NCBI RefSeq assembly: GCF_001522865.1
Contig: NZ_LOWB01000109.1
Span: 227,019 to 291,018, forward strand
Reading direction: 5' to 3'
From: Burkholderia sp. TSV86
GTDB lineage: Bacteria; Pseudomonadota; Gammaproteobacteria; Burkholderiales; Burkholderiaceae
DNA length: 64,000 nt
The notes below the pieces were generated by a model. The model was not told the DNA's origin. It did not search any database and was given only the letters and a program-made list of their open reading frames with translations. A program made the position numbers and the translations under genes. This document shows, piece by piece, positions 11,155 to 20,251 of the stretch. Positions within the stretch are counted from its first letter, which is position 1; each line of letters opens with the position of its first letter.

Positions 11155-11230
11155 TGGTGGCCTGGGGCGGAATCGAACCACCGACACGCGGATTTTCAAT
11201 CCGCTGCTCTACCAACTGAGCTACCGGGCC
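11155..11230 (-). tRNA. tRNA-Phe (GAA)
   Basis: This 76-nt gene has an encoded CCA. The anticodon loop UUGAAAA between the stem GCGGA/UCCGC gives anticodon GAA. The D-arm GCUC..GAGC and T-arm GGUGG-UUCGAUU-CCGCC are complete. The acceptor stem GGCCCGG/CCAGGCC contains one C-A mismatch at position 5-68, and the other six pairs are good. Its own promoter and terminator flank it. The 3' end is uninterrupted, with no integrase or phage genes beside it. Confidence 0.95.
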
Positions 11231-11243
11231 ACGAAGAAAAAAG

Positions 11244-11272
11244 ATTATAGCCAGAAGCGAAGCAGTGATCAA
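11244..11272 (-). promoter_or_regulatory. Promoter of tRNA-Phe
   Basis: On the minus strand TTGATC (11267-11272), a 17-nt spacer and a perfect TATAAT (11244-11249) precede the tRNA by about 14 nt. The element sits in the short gap after the response-regulator stop codon. Confidence 0.75.
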
Positions 11273-11289
11273 GCCCCTTGGCGGAAATT

Positions 11290-11973
11290 TTATGCCGCGC
11301 CTTCGGCCGGCTTCTTGCCCAATTCCACGCCAAGCTGCTTGAGCTTGCGATACAGGTGCGTGCGCTCGAGCCCGGTCTTTTCCGCGACGCGCGTCATGCT
11401 GCCATTCTCGCGCGCCAAGTGGTACTCGAAATAGGCGCGCTCGAATGCATCGCGCGCCTCGCGCAACGGAATGTCAAACGGGATCGCGGCCGTTGTGTGG
11501 CCCGCGAGCACCGCGCCCGCGTCGTCGAGCGCCGGCAACGCCGCCGCCGATGCGATCGTCGAAGGCCCCGGCGCCTGCTTGGCCGCGGCATTGGCCGGCA
11601 ACGGCGCCGCGCCCCGCGCGAGGCCGTGCTCGACGGACTTCAACAGCTTCTGCAATGTGATCGGCTTCTCGAGAAAATCGAGCGCGCCGATCTTCGTCGC
11701 CTCGACGGCCGTATCGATCGTCGCGTGGCCGGACATCATGATGACGGGCATCGTGAGCTGCCCCTGACCCGCCCACTCCTTGAGCAGCGTGACGCCGTCG
11801 GTATCAGGCATCCAGATGTCGAGCAGCACGAGATCGGGCGCCTGCTGCTGCCGGTAATCGCGCGCGGCCTGCGCGTTCTCCGCGACCTCGACGACGTGCC
11901 CTTCGTCGCTGAGAATTTCCGAGAGCAATTCCCGGATGCCCATTTCATCATCCACCACCAGAATGGTCGCCAT
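11290..11973 (-). CDS. NtrX-like response regulator without an AAA+ domain
   Basis: This 227-residue regulator has a receiver domain (about 1-120): acidic pocket DDE near residues 8-10, phosphoacceptor Asp in LLDIWMPDTDG (about 51), and Lys in FLEKPITL (about 102). A flexible Ala/Pro-rich linker follows, then a Fis-type helix-turn-helix (about 170-215, SMTRVAEKTGLERTHLYRKLK). Classical NtrX has a sigma-54 AAA+ module between these two domains, and none is present here. The start codon directly follows the stop of the upstream sensor kinase, so the two are translationally coupled. Target genes are unknown; NtrYX systems are linked to nitrogen or redox/respiratory control in other bacteria. Confidence 0.85.
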   Translation of the reverse strand: MATILVVDDEMGIRELLSEILSDEGHVVEVAENAQAARDYRQQQAPDLVLLDIWMPDTDGVTLLKEWAGQGQLTMPVIMMSGHATIDTAVEATKIGALDFLEKPITLQKLLKSVEHGLARGAAPLPANAAAKQAPGPSTIASAAALPALDDAGAVLAGHTTAAIPFDIPLREARDAFERAYFEYHLARENGSMTRVAEKTGLERTHLYRKLKQLGVELGKKPAEGAA

Positions 11974-14394
11974 TTACGCTGCCTTTGTCTGCACAGTTGC
12001 TTTTGTCTTCGCGGGTGCGGCGCCGCCATTTGCTCCGCCCCCGGCGCCCGTCGCGTCATCGGCAAGCTGCAGGAACAGAATCGAGACCTGCGCGCCTTCC
12101 ACGACGTCGCCATGCATCCGGTTGCGCAGATCGATCCGCGCACCGTGCTCGTCGACGATCTTCTTCACCGTCGCGAGACCGAGTCCCGTACCCTTCGCTT
12201 TTGCCGTCACGTAGGGCTCGAATGCGCGCGTCAGAATGCGCGCCGGAAAACCCGGACCATTGTCGGAGACAGTCAGCCGTACCGCGACGCGCGCTTTGCC
12301 GTTTGCGTCGGGATCGCCATATTCTACTGTCTTGGTTTCGAGCAACACACGAGGATGCTCGACATCCGCGACTGAATCCTGCGCGTTCTGCAGCAGGTTG
12401 TGAATCACTTGCCGCAATTGCGTCGCGTCGCCGCGAATCACCGGCAGCGCCGCCTGCTCGACGACGATCATGCTCTTGCCCTCGCCGACACCGTACAGCG
12501 TCGACACTTCGCTCACCAGATCATTTAACTGTAGATTGGCGAGCATCGCGGGCGGCGTGCGCGCATATTCGCGGAAATCGTCGACCATCCGCTTCATCGC
12601 GGCGACCTGGTTGACGATCGTGGTCGCGCCGCGTTTGAGCACTTCGGCATCGGGCGGCGCGAGCTTGTCGGACAGCTTCATCTGCAGGCGCTCGGCCGAT
12701 AGCTGGATCGGCGTGAGCGGATTCTTGATCTCGTGCGCGAGCCGCCGCGCGACCTCGCCCCATGCAACCGAGCGCTGCGCGGAGATCACGTCGGAGATGT
12801 CGTCGAACACGACGACGTAGCCGGAGGTTTGCGGATCGTCCGCGACGCCCGCCACGCTCGCCGTCGACACAAGCCGCGTGCCGCGCACGAGCAGCGTGAG
12901 CGGATCGGCTTCGCCCGGCACGTCGACCGCGAACTGCTGCTGCCAGTGGCCGCGATCGTCGCCGCTGCCCTGGCCCGCCGCCTCGCGATCGGCAAACGCC
13001 TTGCGCACCATCGCGCCGAATTCCGCGACAACGCCAATCTGATCGAGCGTCGTGCCGATCAGCGAATTGAACGGCTGCCGGAAGATCCGCTCGGCGCCGC
13101 GGTTGGCGGTCGTCAGGCGAAATTGCCGGTCGAGCACGAACACTCCCGCCGTCAGGTTCGCGAGAATGCTTTCGAGATAGGTTTTCGAATGCTCGAGCGC
13201 GACCCGGTTCTTCTCGACCGCGAGCCGCGCCTCCGAAAGCTGGCGCGTCATCGCGTTGAACGATTGCGTGAGAAAGCCCAGCTCGTCGCGCGTCTTGATC
13301 TCGCGCTTGGGCGTATAGTCGCCCTCCGCAACCTCCTTCGTCCCCTGCGCGAGCAGGAACAACGGCCGCGCGAGCTGATTGCCGAGCGCGAGCGCGATCA
13401 TCATCGCGATGAACGTCGCGAGGAAAAGCGCAAGCGTCAGCGTGCCGATATACATCTTGCGCAAGCCGCTTCTGCCGAGCGACTTCTCCTGATATTCGCG
13501 ATATGCGCGCTGCACGGCGTCGGCGTTGCGCGCGAGCACCGGCGACACCGGCTGCGTGAGCTGAAGATAGCGCTCGCCGGGCTGTAGCAGCGCCATCGAC
13601 GAATCGGGAATCCGCTGAACGACGCGCAGCCTGAGCGCGCCCTTCGAGCCGTGCGCGTGCGGATCGCCGTCCACCTCCCCCTCGATCACCGCATAGCCGC
13701 CGTGCTCGCGCGCCTGGCTCAGCATCAGCGGCGTCGGCATGTCGTCCGGAATCAGCGTGGCGAAATTGCCCGACGCCTGCGCGACGATATGCACATCGGG
13801 CGACGCGCCCGTGCTGCGGCCCGGCTCGAGGATCGTGGCATCCTGCACGCCGAACTGGTCACGCAGGCGCAATAGCGTCAACGTCGTGCCGTTCGTGTGC
13901 GTGTCAGCGCTCGAGAGTTGCTCGGCCATCAGCTTCGCTTTCGTCTGCAGATCCGCAAGCGACGTATCGAGCATCCCGCGGCCGAGATTCAGGCCGGCGG
14001 TAAGCGCCGTCTCGACGTTGACGTCGAACCACGACTCGATGCTGCGCGACACGAACTGATACGACACGATATAAATGATCCCGCCCGGCACGACGCCGAC
14101 GAGCGCGAAGAACACCGCGAGCTTCGCGAGCAGCCGCGTGCCGAACTTGCCCTTGCGCAGCCGCACGACGATCATCCCCACGAGCCCGAGCACGACGAGC
14201 AGGAATACCAGCGCGACGACGATGTTCGCGGAATAGAGCCACGAGTAGTAGCGATCGAAAAACTCGGTGTTCGCGCTCGCCGCCGCAAGCAGCACGAGCA
14301 GCAGCAACGCCGTGATCGCAACAGTCGACACGATCACGCGCACCAGAAGGCTCTTGCCGCTCGCCGCGCGGCGCACCCGTACTTTATTTAGCAC
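11974..14394 (-). CDS. NtrY-like membrane sensor histidine kinase
   Basis: This 806-residue sensor kinase has several N-terminal membrane segments (about 18-110) and another near 310-330 that bracket a long extracytoplasmic region. A HAMP segment (about 330-385), a PAS domain (about 395-510, with FVLDRQFRLTTANRGAERIF), the H-box RLAHEIKNPLTPIQLSAERL (about 575) and the ATPase N/G boxes (HNLLQNAQDS, SDNGPGFP, GTGLGLATV) follow. The architecture matches NtrY. It overlaps the DUF4390 gene by 11 bp upstream and abuts its response regulator downstream, so rsmB, DUF4390, kinase and regulator form one tightly packed operon. Confidence 0.9.
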   Translation of the reverse strand: MLNKVRVRRAASGKSLLVRVIVSTVAITALLLLVLLAAASANTEFFDRYYSWLYSANIVVALVFLLVVLGLVGMIVVRLRKGKFGTRLLAKLAVFFALVGVVPGGIIYIVSYQFVSRSIESWFDVNVETALTAGLNLGRGMLDTSLADLQTKAKLMAEQLSSADTHTNGTTLTLLRLRDQFGVQDATILEPGRSTGASPDVHIVAQASGNFATLIPDDMPTPLMLSQAREHGGYAVIEGEVDGDPHAHGSKGALRLRVVQRIPDSSMALLQPGERYLQLTQPVSPVLARNADAVQRAYREYQEKSLGRSGLRKMYIGTLTLALFLATFIAMMIALALGNQLARPLFLLAQGTKEVAEGDYTPKREIKTRDELGFLTQSFNAMTRQLSEARLAVEKNRVALEHSKTYLESILANLTAGVFVLDRQFRLTTANRGAERIFRQPFNSLIGTTLDQIGVVAEFGAMVRKAFADREAAGQGSGDDRGHWQQQFAVDVPGEADPLTLLVRGTRLVSTASVAGVADDPQTSGYVVVFDDISDVISAQRSVAWGEVARRLAHEIKNPLTPIQLSAERLQMKLSDKLAPPDAEVLKRGATTIVNQVAAMKRMVDDFREYARTPPAMLANLQLNDLVSEVSTLYGVGEGKSMIVVEQAALPVIRGDATQLRQVIHNLLQNAQDSVADVEHPRVLLETKTVEYGDPDANGKARVAVRLTVSDNGPGFPARILTRAFEPYVTAKAKGTGLGLATVKKIVDEHGARIDLRNRMHGDVVEGAQVSILFLQLADDATGAGGGANGGAAPAKTKATVQTKAA

Positions 14395-14977
14395 GTTCGG
14401 CCACCGTAAAGGTAAAGCGCTTCCAGTCGGAGGCGAGATTCCAATCGCGGTTGTTCACCGCGTCCACCTGAAACGGTTTCGGCATCAGCGCGGTATCGAG
14501 CTGCATGCGCACCGATGCGGTATAGGTTTCGCCCGGACTCACCTGGCTCTTGTCGATCACGTGCCATGACGTGACATGCTTGACGATCGCGAGCGCCTCC
14601 TTCAACGTCGTGAAACCGACGAGCTGCAGGCCGCCCGTGGACACGCGGTAGTCGCGCGTGAGCGGCTGGTACGACAGCCGGATCGTCTTCGATACCGAGA
14701 CCGGCTGCTCGTCGAACCAATACCAGCGCGCGCGGCTCAGTTCGAAATCGGTCGTGAAATAGAGCGGAACGCCCTTGTTGACCGCATCCTCAAGGCTGCT
14801 GTTCAGCTCGAAATCGAACTTCGCATCGAGACTCCAGCCGCTGCCGTCGGACTGCAGCGACGCGCGTTGCACAGCGATCGTATCGGCATGCGCGACGGGA
14901 ACGGCAGCAAGGCACAGCGTCAACGCGACCCAAAGCACGGCCGCGAGCCGAAGTGGAAAGAAGCGTTTGATCGTCAC
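14384..14977 (-). CDS. DUF4390 family exported protein
   Basis: This 197-residue protein has an N-terminal signal-like segment (LRLAAVLWVALTLCLAAVPVAHA, about residues 10-32). It belongs by sequence and position to the DUF4390 family, which in betaproteobacteria lies between rsmB and the NtrY-like kinase. No catalytic motif is evident. It overlaps rsmB by 4 bp (ATGA) and the kinase gene by 11 bp. A periplasmic or envelope role connected to the sensor kinase is plausible but is inferred from context only. Confidence 0.8.
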   Translation of the reverse strand: MTIKRFFPLRLAAVLWVALTLCLAAVPVAHADTIAVQRASLQSDGSGWSLDAKFDFELNSSLEDAVNKGVPLYFTTDFELSRARWYWFDEQPVSVSKTIRLSYQPLTRDYRVSTGGLQLVGFTTLKEALAIVKHVTSWHVIDKSQVSPGETYTASVRMQLDTALMPKPFQVDAVNNRDWNLASDWKRFTFTVAERAK

Positions 14978-16404
14978 CGTTTCTGAAAGCGCGCGTAGAA
15001 AAATCCGTCGTGATCGATATGCCGGCGCAAGCCGCCCGGCTCATCGACCGGCGCCCCGCCTGACGTGCTCCGCGGCAGCAATTGCCCGGGCGCGTCCAAT
15101 CGTACCGCATCTTGATAGGCGTCTCCAAACCAGCGCGCCTGCAACTCGCCTTCCTCCGGAAAGATCGAGCACGTGACGTAGAGCAGTTCGCCGCCCGGCT
15201 TCAACAGCGGCCAGAGCGCGCGGAGAATGCGGCGCTGTTCGGCGGCCAGCGCCGCAATATCGGCCTCGCGGCGCAACCAGCGAATATCGGGATGGCGGCG
15301 CACGATGCCGGACGCGGAGCACGGCACGTCCGCGAGAATACGATCGAACGCGCGGCCGTCGTGCCATTGCGCGGGCTCGCCCGCGTCGCCGACGCGCACG
15401 TCGCACCCGCCCCGGCCGGCCGGCAACGAAAGCCGCGCGAGATTCTCGCCGATGCGCTGCGCGCGCTGCGGATCGCTTTCGAGCGCGACGACTTCGACGT
15501 CGGCCAACTCAAGGATATGGCCCGTCTTGCCGCCGGGCGCCGCGCATGCGTCGAGCACGCGCATGCCGTCGCGCGCGCCAAGCCATTGAGCCGCGAACTG
15601 CGCGCCCGCATCCTGCACCGAAACAGCCCCTTCCGCGAAACCGGGAATCCGATCGACCGGCAGCGGCGACGCGAGCCGCACCGCATGACAGCCAATTTGC
15701 TCGGCGTCGATCTGTTCAACACGCAGTTTTTCGAGATAAGCGCCAGCCGTCATGCGGCGCGCATTCACGCGCAACGTCAGCGGCCCCGGCGCGTCGCCCG
15801 CCGCGAGCACGCGCTCCCACGCGTCGGGCCATGCGCGCGTCACCGCGTCGATCCACCACGCGTCGTAATTCCACCGCGCGCGCCGATCGGCTTGCACGCG
15901 CTCCAGCCAAACCGCCCGCTCGCGCAAAAAACGGCGCAACACCGCGTTGACGAGCCCTTTCGCAAATGCAAACTCGCGGCGCGCACCGATCGCGCTCACC
16001 GCTTGATCGACCACGGTGAAGGGCGCATACGGCGCATGCGCTTCATCGTCGACGAGCAGCGCGAACGCGCAGACGAGGAGTGCCTGCACGTGCGCGGGCG
16101 GCGGCTTCGCGACGAATTGCGCGATCAGCCATTGCGCCGTACCGCGCCGACGCATCGCGCGATACGCGATATCCTGGATCGCGCCGCGCGAAGCCGTCTG
16201 CACGCCAGCGGACAACTCTGCCTGCACGGCCGAAAGCGCAGCGGGCAATGCCACACCGCGCGCGACTGCGTCGACCGCCTGGGCTGCGCCATCGAGCGCG
16301 AAACCGAGCGAATCGGCACTGAGATGCAATGCCGACAGGCGCGGCGCGCGCGAACGCGCGGGCGCATCGGATGTACGGGATCGGGGACGGCGAATCTGGG
16401 TCAT
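14974..16404 (-). CDS. rsmB: 16S rRNA m5C967 methyltransferase RsmB
   Basis: RsmB (Sun/Fmu) methylates C967 of 16S rRNA with SAM. The 476-residue protein has an N-terminal NusB-like RNA-binding domain (about 40-190). The Rossmann methyltransferase domain follows, with the SAM loop DACAAPGGKTGHI (about 285), DVPCSASGIVRRHPD (about 360-375) and the catalytic Cys in YVTCSIFPEEGE (about 430). Its stop overlaps the DUF4390 start. It may be transcribed from the 346-bp spacer behind htpX or as read-through. Confidence 0.95.
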   Translation of the reverse strand: MTQIRRPRSRTSDAPARSRAPRLSALHLSADSLGFALDGAAQAVDAVARGVALPAALSAVQAELSAGVQTASRGAIQDIAYRAMRRRGTAQWLIAQFVAKPPPAHVQALLVCAFALLVDDEAHAPYAPFTVVDQAVSAIGARREFAFAKGLVNAVLRRFLRERAVWLERVQADRRARWNYDAWWIDAVTRAWPDAWERVLAAGDAPGPLTLRVNARRMTAGAYLEKLRVEQIDAEQIGCHAVRLASPLPVDRIPGFAEGAVSVQDAGAQFAAQWLGARDGMRVLDACAAPGGKTGHILELADVEVVALESDPQRAQRIGENLARLSLPAGRGGCDVRVGDAGEPAQWHDGRAFDRILADVPCSASGIVRRHPDIRWLRREADIAALAAEQRRILRALWPLLKPGGELLYVTCSIFPEEGELQARWFGDAYQDAVRLDAPGQLLPRSTSGGAPVDEPGGLRRHIDHDGFFYARFQKR

Positions 16405-16750
16405 TGGAACTCAGTGCGCGCGGCGCGGGATACGAACTCGCGCCGAGCGAAGATAGGAAGGCATCAAGGGCCGGCTGACGGCCCAAGCGAAGGGGGATAT
16501 TGTAGCGAGATTGCCAGATGACCCGTTCAGCCGGACGACCGAATGATTGCCGGCCTCGTCCGGCCGTCCACCGGACGCTCACTCGCGCGCCGGCCCGAAA
16601 CGATGCCTCGTGCGACAGGATTCGAATGCGCCCGGGGTTCGGCCATCCGGCAATCGGGCGCCATTCGAAAGACGCGGCGCTAATGCTCAAACGTCGCCAT
16701 TGCTCGACCAGCCGGCATCAACGGCGCCGCGCCCGCACCTGCGCTGCCTG
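16405..16750. other. Spacer between htpX and rsmB
   Basis: This is 346 bp of high-GC sequence between two leftward genes. Codon-phase composition does not suggest a gene on either strand, and I see no clear terminator or repeat. The part nearest rsmB, around 16500 (GATATTGTAGCG), is the most AT-rich and could hold an rsmB promoter. Confidence 0.4.
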
Positions 16751-17617
16751 TCAGTCGAAGCGGCCCGTGCGCGCCATTTCCATCAAGCGGGCAATCCGCT
16801 CCTCGGTGGCCGGGTGCGTCGAGAACAGATTCTGCAAACCGCCTCCCGACAGAGGATTCATGATCATCATCTGCGCAGTGGCCGGATGCTGTTCCGCCGC
16901 CGGAAACGGGATGCCGGACGCATAGCGATGGATTTTGTCGAGCGCCGATGCGAGCGCCTGCGGATCGCCCGAAATTTGCGCACCGCCGCGATCGGCCTCG
17001 AACTCACGCGCCCGCGAAATCGCCATCTGGATCAGCGCGCCTGCGATCGGCGCGAGCAGCGCGACCGCGATACCCGCGATCGGATTCGCAGGACGGCCGT
17101 TCTCGTCGCGCCCGCCGAAAAACATCGCGAAATTCGCGAGCGCGGAAATCGCGCCCGCCATCGTCGCGGAAATCGTCGAGATCAGGATGTCGCGATGCTT
17201 GACATGCGCAAGCTCATGGGCCATCACACCACGCATCTCGCGCTCCGACAGCACTCGCAGAATGCCCGTCGTCGCGGCAACCGCCGCGTGCTCGGGGTTA
17301 CGGCCGGTGGCAAACGCATTCGGCTGATCCTCGTCGATCAAATAGACGCGCGGCATCGGCAAATTCGCGCGCGTCGCCAGCTCGCGCACCATCCGGTAGA
17401 ACTGCGGCGCCGTCGCCTCGTCGACTTCCTGCGCGTTGTACATGCGCAGAACCATCTTGTCCGAGAACCAGTACGAAAAGAAATTCATACCGAGCGCAAG
17501 CAGCAGCGCGATCGTCATGCCGCGCGATCCGCCGATCATGCCGCCGATTACGATGAAGAGGGCCGTGATCGCGGCCATCAGCATCGCCGTTTTGACCCAA
17601 TTAAACATATTTCCCAC
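16751..17617 (-). CDS. htpX: Membrane zinc metalloprotease HtpX
   Basis: HtpX is an M48-family inner-membrane protease that takes part in membrane-protein quality control, often under heat-shock or envelope-stress control. The 288-residue protein starts [18 protein letters not shown] and has two N-terminal membrane helices. The zinc motif HELAH is in [13 protein letters not shown] (about residue 137), two further membrane helices follow, and the third zinc ligand Glu is in [12 protein letters not shown] (about 210). The track's M1 lies four residues upstream; ATG at codon 1 or 4 cannot be separated by sequence. Confidence 0.94.
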   Translation of the reverse strand: MGNMFNWVKTAMLMAAITALFIVIGGMIGGSRGMTIALLLALGMNFFSYWFSDKMVLRMYNAQEVDEATAPQFYRMVRELATRANLPMPRVYLIDEDQPNAFATGRNPEHAAVAATTGILRVLSEREMRGVMAHELAHVKHRDILISTISATMAGAISALANFAMFFGGRDENGRPANPIAGIAVALLAPIAGALIQMAISRAREFEADRGGAQISGDPQALASALDKIHRYASGIPFPAAEQHPATAQMMIMNPLSGGGLQNLFSTHPATEERIARLMEMARTGRFD

Positions 17618-17718
17618 TCCTTATTCTCGTCTGCGGGGATCTCGCCGCACCGATATCGGCAACAGCGCTTGATTGTAAGCGATCTGTTAGATAAGAGCTT
17701 GTCGAGAAAATTCAACCC

Positions 17719-18357
17719 TCAGCGCTGCGACGCCGCAAGCCTCACGCCAAGACCGATAAACGCACTGCCAATGCCCCGATCGAGCCATTTCTTCACACGA
17801 GGCTTGCCCGCGAAGCGCTGCGTGACGCCGGCCGCCACCCAAACGACGATGCACGACCACGTCGTGCCCATCACGACGAACACCGCGCCCAGCGTCAAGA
17901 ACGCCAGCACCTTATGGTCGCTGTCGGCCGCGACGAATTGCGGAAAGAACGACACGAAAAAGAGCACTACTTTCGGATTCAGCACGTTGGTCAGGAAGCC
18001 TTGCATGAAAAGCTGGCGCAACGATTTATCGGCGCCCAGCCACGCGCCGCCTTCAGTGGCCTGCGGCTCGTGCTTCGCGAAGATGAGACGCACACCCAGA
18101 TAGACGAGATAAGCCGCGCCCACGATCTTGATGACGGTAAACGCGGTGGCCGACGCGGCCAACACGGCCGTCAAGCCGAATGCGCACGCCAGCGCGTGGA
18201 CGCAGCAGCCCGCCGAAATGCCCAGCGCGGACACGAGGCCCGCGCCGCGCCCCTGCGCGATGCTGCGGCCGACAACGTAGGCGGTGTCAGGCCCCGGCGT
18301 GATATTCAACAAAAAAACTGCCGCAACGAACAAGCCGAAATGAGTAATGCCGAACAT
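17719..18357 (-). CDS. LysE/RhtB family amino-acid exporter
   Basis: This 212-residue membrane protein has about six hydrophobic helices and the family hallmark near the N-terminus, LLNITPGPDTAYVVGRSIAQGRGAG. The family exports amino acids such as threonine, homoserine or leucine; the actual substrate here cannot be told. It is leftward between fmt and htpX, 124 bp from fmt, and may be independently transcribed. Confidence 0.88.
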   Translation of the reverse strand: MFGITHFGLFVAAVFLLNITPGPDTAYVVGRSIAQGRGAGLVSALGISAGCCVHALACAFGLTAVLAASATAFTVIKIVGAAYLVYLGVRLIFAKHEPQATEGGAWLGADKSLRQLFMQGFLTNVLNPKVVLFFVSFFPQFVAADSDHKVLAFLTLGAVFVVMGTTWSCIVVWVAAGVTQRFAGKPRVKKWLDRGIGSAFIGLGVRLAASQR

Positions 18358-18481
18358 GCGATTCCTCGAAACGGATTAGCGAAGAGATTCTACGTGCGCG
18401 CGCCGCGCATAGCGACCTGGTCGTTCAGCCGATTGCGTCGCGCGCGCGATTGCGTTGAACTCGTATCCGGCGGCGGCGCGG

Positions 18482-19465
18482 CTACGCAACGCCGGGAAGC
18501 TCGAAGCGCTGCCCGGCCGCCACGGGCGAGCCGGCGAGAAATTCACGGGCAGGCAAGCGCTTGCCGCCGGGCTTCTGCAACTGCGTGACGCGCAGCGCCC
18601 CTTCGCCGCAGGCGATCACGACGCCATCGGGACCGGCGTCGACGATCGTGCCGGGCACCGCGTCGCCACGCGAGGCCACTGCGTCGGCGGCCCAAAGTTT
18701 GAGCGCCACGCCATCGAGCGTGCCAATGCCGCCCGGAAACGGGTCGAACGCCCGCACTTGCCGAGCGAGCGCTGCCGCCGGCTTGCGCCAGTCAAGCGCC
18801 GCCTCGTGCTTGGCGATCTTCTCGGCATACGTCACGCCTTCGGCGGGCTGCGGCGTCGACGCAAGCGAGCCGGCGCGCTCCAGCTCGGCAAGCGCGTCGA
18901 CGATAAGCCGCGCGCCGGCCGCGGCAAGCTTATCGTGCAGCGTAGCCGTCGTATCGTCGGGCGCGATCGCGACACGCGCGTCGTAAAGCATCGCACCCGT
19001 ATCGAGCCCGGCGTCCATTTGCATCAGCGTGACGCCCGTTTGCGCATCGCCCGCCTCGATTGCGCGGTGAATCGGCGCGGCGCCGCGCCAGCGCGGCAGC
19101 AACGACGCATGAATATTGATGCAGCCGTGGCGCGGCAGATCGAGCACCTCCTGCGGCAGCAACAAGCCATACGCGGCGACCACCATCACATCGTGCGGCG
19201 TCGCGTGCAGCAGCTCGAGCGCGGCGGCCGCCTCGGCCGGATACTTGCCCGCGCGGCGCAGCGACGCGGGCTGTGCAACGGCAATGCCGCGCTCGAGCGC
19301 GTAGCGCTTCACTGCGCTCGCCTGCAGCTTCATCCCGCGTCCAGCCGGGCGATCCGGCTGGGTGAGCACGAGCGGCACCGGGAAACCGGCTTCATGGATC
19401 GCGGCAAGCGCCGCCGCGGCAAACTCCGGCGTACCGGCAAAAACGACCCGCAGTGAATGTGTCAT
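18482..19465 (-). CDS. fmt: Methionyl-tRNA formyltransferase
   Basis: Fmt formylates initiator Met-tRNA using 10-formyl-THF. The 327-residue protein shows the N-terminal [15 protein letters not shown], the formyl-THF signature around [20 protein letters not shown] (about 108-127, with the catalytic Asn-His), and DTGAML. The C-terminal OB-like domain follows. It lies 42 bp downstream of def, the usual def-fmt pair. Confidence 0.96.
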   Translation of the reverse strand: MTHSLRVVFAGTPEFAAAALAAIHEAGFPVPLVLTQPDRPAGRGMKLQASAVKRYALERGIAVAQPASLRRAGKYPAEAAAALELLHATPHDVMVVAAYGLLLPQEVLDLPRHGCINIHASLLPRWRGAAPIHRAIEAGDAQTGVTLMQMDAGLDTGAMLYDARVAIAPDDTTATLHDKLAAAGARLIVDALAELERAGSLASTPQPAEGVTYAEKIAKHEAALDWRKPAAALARQVRAFDPFPGGIGTLDGVALKLWAADAVASRGDAVPGTIVDAGPDGVVIACGEGALRVTQLQKPGGKRLPAREFLAGSPVAAGQRFELPGVA

Positions 19466-19507
19466 AGCAAATGAATCGGGAAGCAGACAGTGCTGCGGCC
19501 GCGCGCA

Positions 19508-20011
19508 TTACATCGCGCGTTCGAGTTTCTTCATCTTCGTCTTGATCCGGCTTTGCTTGAGCGGCGACAGATATTGAACGAATACGCGCCCCAGCAGGTG
19601 ATCCATCTCGTGCTGCACGCACACCGCGAGGAGCCCTTCGCAATCAATCTCGAACGTCTCGCCATGTTCGTTCAGCGCGCGCACGCGCACGCGCTCGGGC
19701 CGCTCGACCTCGTCGTAGATGCCGGGCACCGACAAACAGCCCTCCTCATACACCTGCTTACCGTCGCTCGACCAGATGATTACCGGATTGATGAAGACGC
19801 GCAGCTCGTTCTTTTCTTCGGACACGTCGATCACGATCACGCGCTCGTGCACGTCAACCTGCGTTGCCGCCAGGCCGATGCCAGGCGCGGCGTACATCGT
19901 CTCGGCCATGTCGGCGACGAGCTTGCGGATCCGGTCGTCAACCTTGTCGACCGGCTTGGCGACCTTGTGCAGCCGCTTGTCGGGGTAATGGAGGATGTTC
20001 AGCAAAGCCAT
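19508..20011 (-). CDS. def: Peptide deformylase
   Basis: Def removes the N-formyl group from nascent proteins using a metal centre. The three family motifs are present: GIGLAATQ (about residue 44), EGCLSVPG (about 90) and QHEMDHLLG (about 132, His-Glu-x-x-His type). The frame stays open a further 79 codons upstream, but that stretch is not deformylase-like. ATG 20011 ([15 protein letters not shown]) gives the standard 167 residues. It is first in the leftward def-fmt pair and divergent from dprA. Confidence 0.95.
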   Translation of the reverse strand: MALLNILHYPDKRLHKVAKPVDKVDDRIRKLVADMAETMYAAPGIGLAATQVDVHERVIVIDVSEEKNELRVFINPVIIWSSDGKQVYEEGCLSVPGIYDEVERPERVRVRALNEHGETFEIDCEGLLAVCVQHEMDHLLGRVFVQYLSPLKQSRIKTKMKKLERAM

Positions 20012-20198
20012 GATGTTCAGGTTTGGGAGGAACGAGCGATCTGCCTGCGTTAGCCGTCCGGCAGACTGCCGCGACGCGCTCCCCGGCGTCAAGATGGAGC
20101 CGACGCCGTAGCATAGCCCGTGCGTCGAGACGGCCGGCACAGCGCCGTGATTCCGCGCGCACGGCACTTCGTTCTTCGTTTTATTTCGGATGATGAAA

Positions 20199-20207
20199 AT
20201 TTTATCA
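20199..20207 (-). promoter_or_regulatory. Candidate extended -10 element upstream of def
   Basis: The minus strand has TGATAAAAT, identical to the element upstream of queC. No good -35 is visible. It would give a leader of about 180 nt for def. It sits in the 240-bp def/dprA divergent spacer. Confidence 0.3.
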
Positions 20208-20251
20208 CGGCATGACACGTATCGCAGGCCACGCCTCTCGAGGATCAACTC

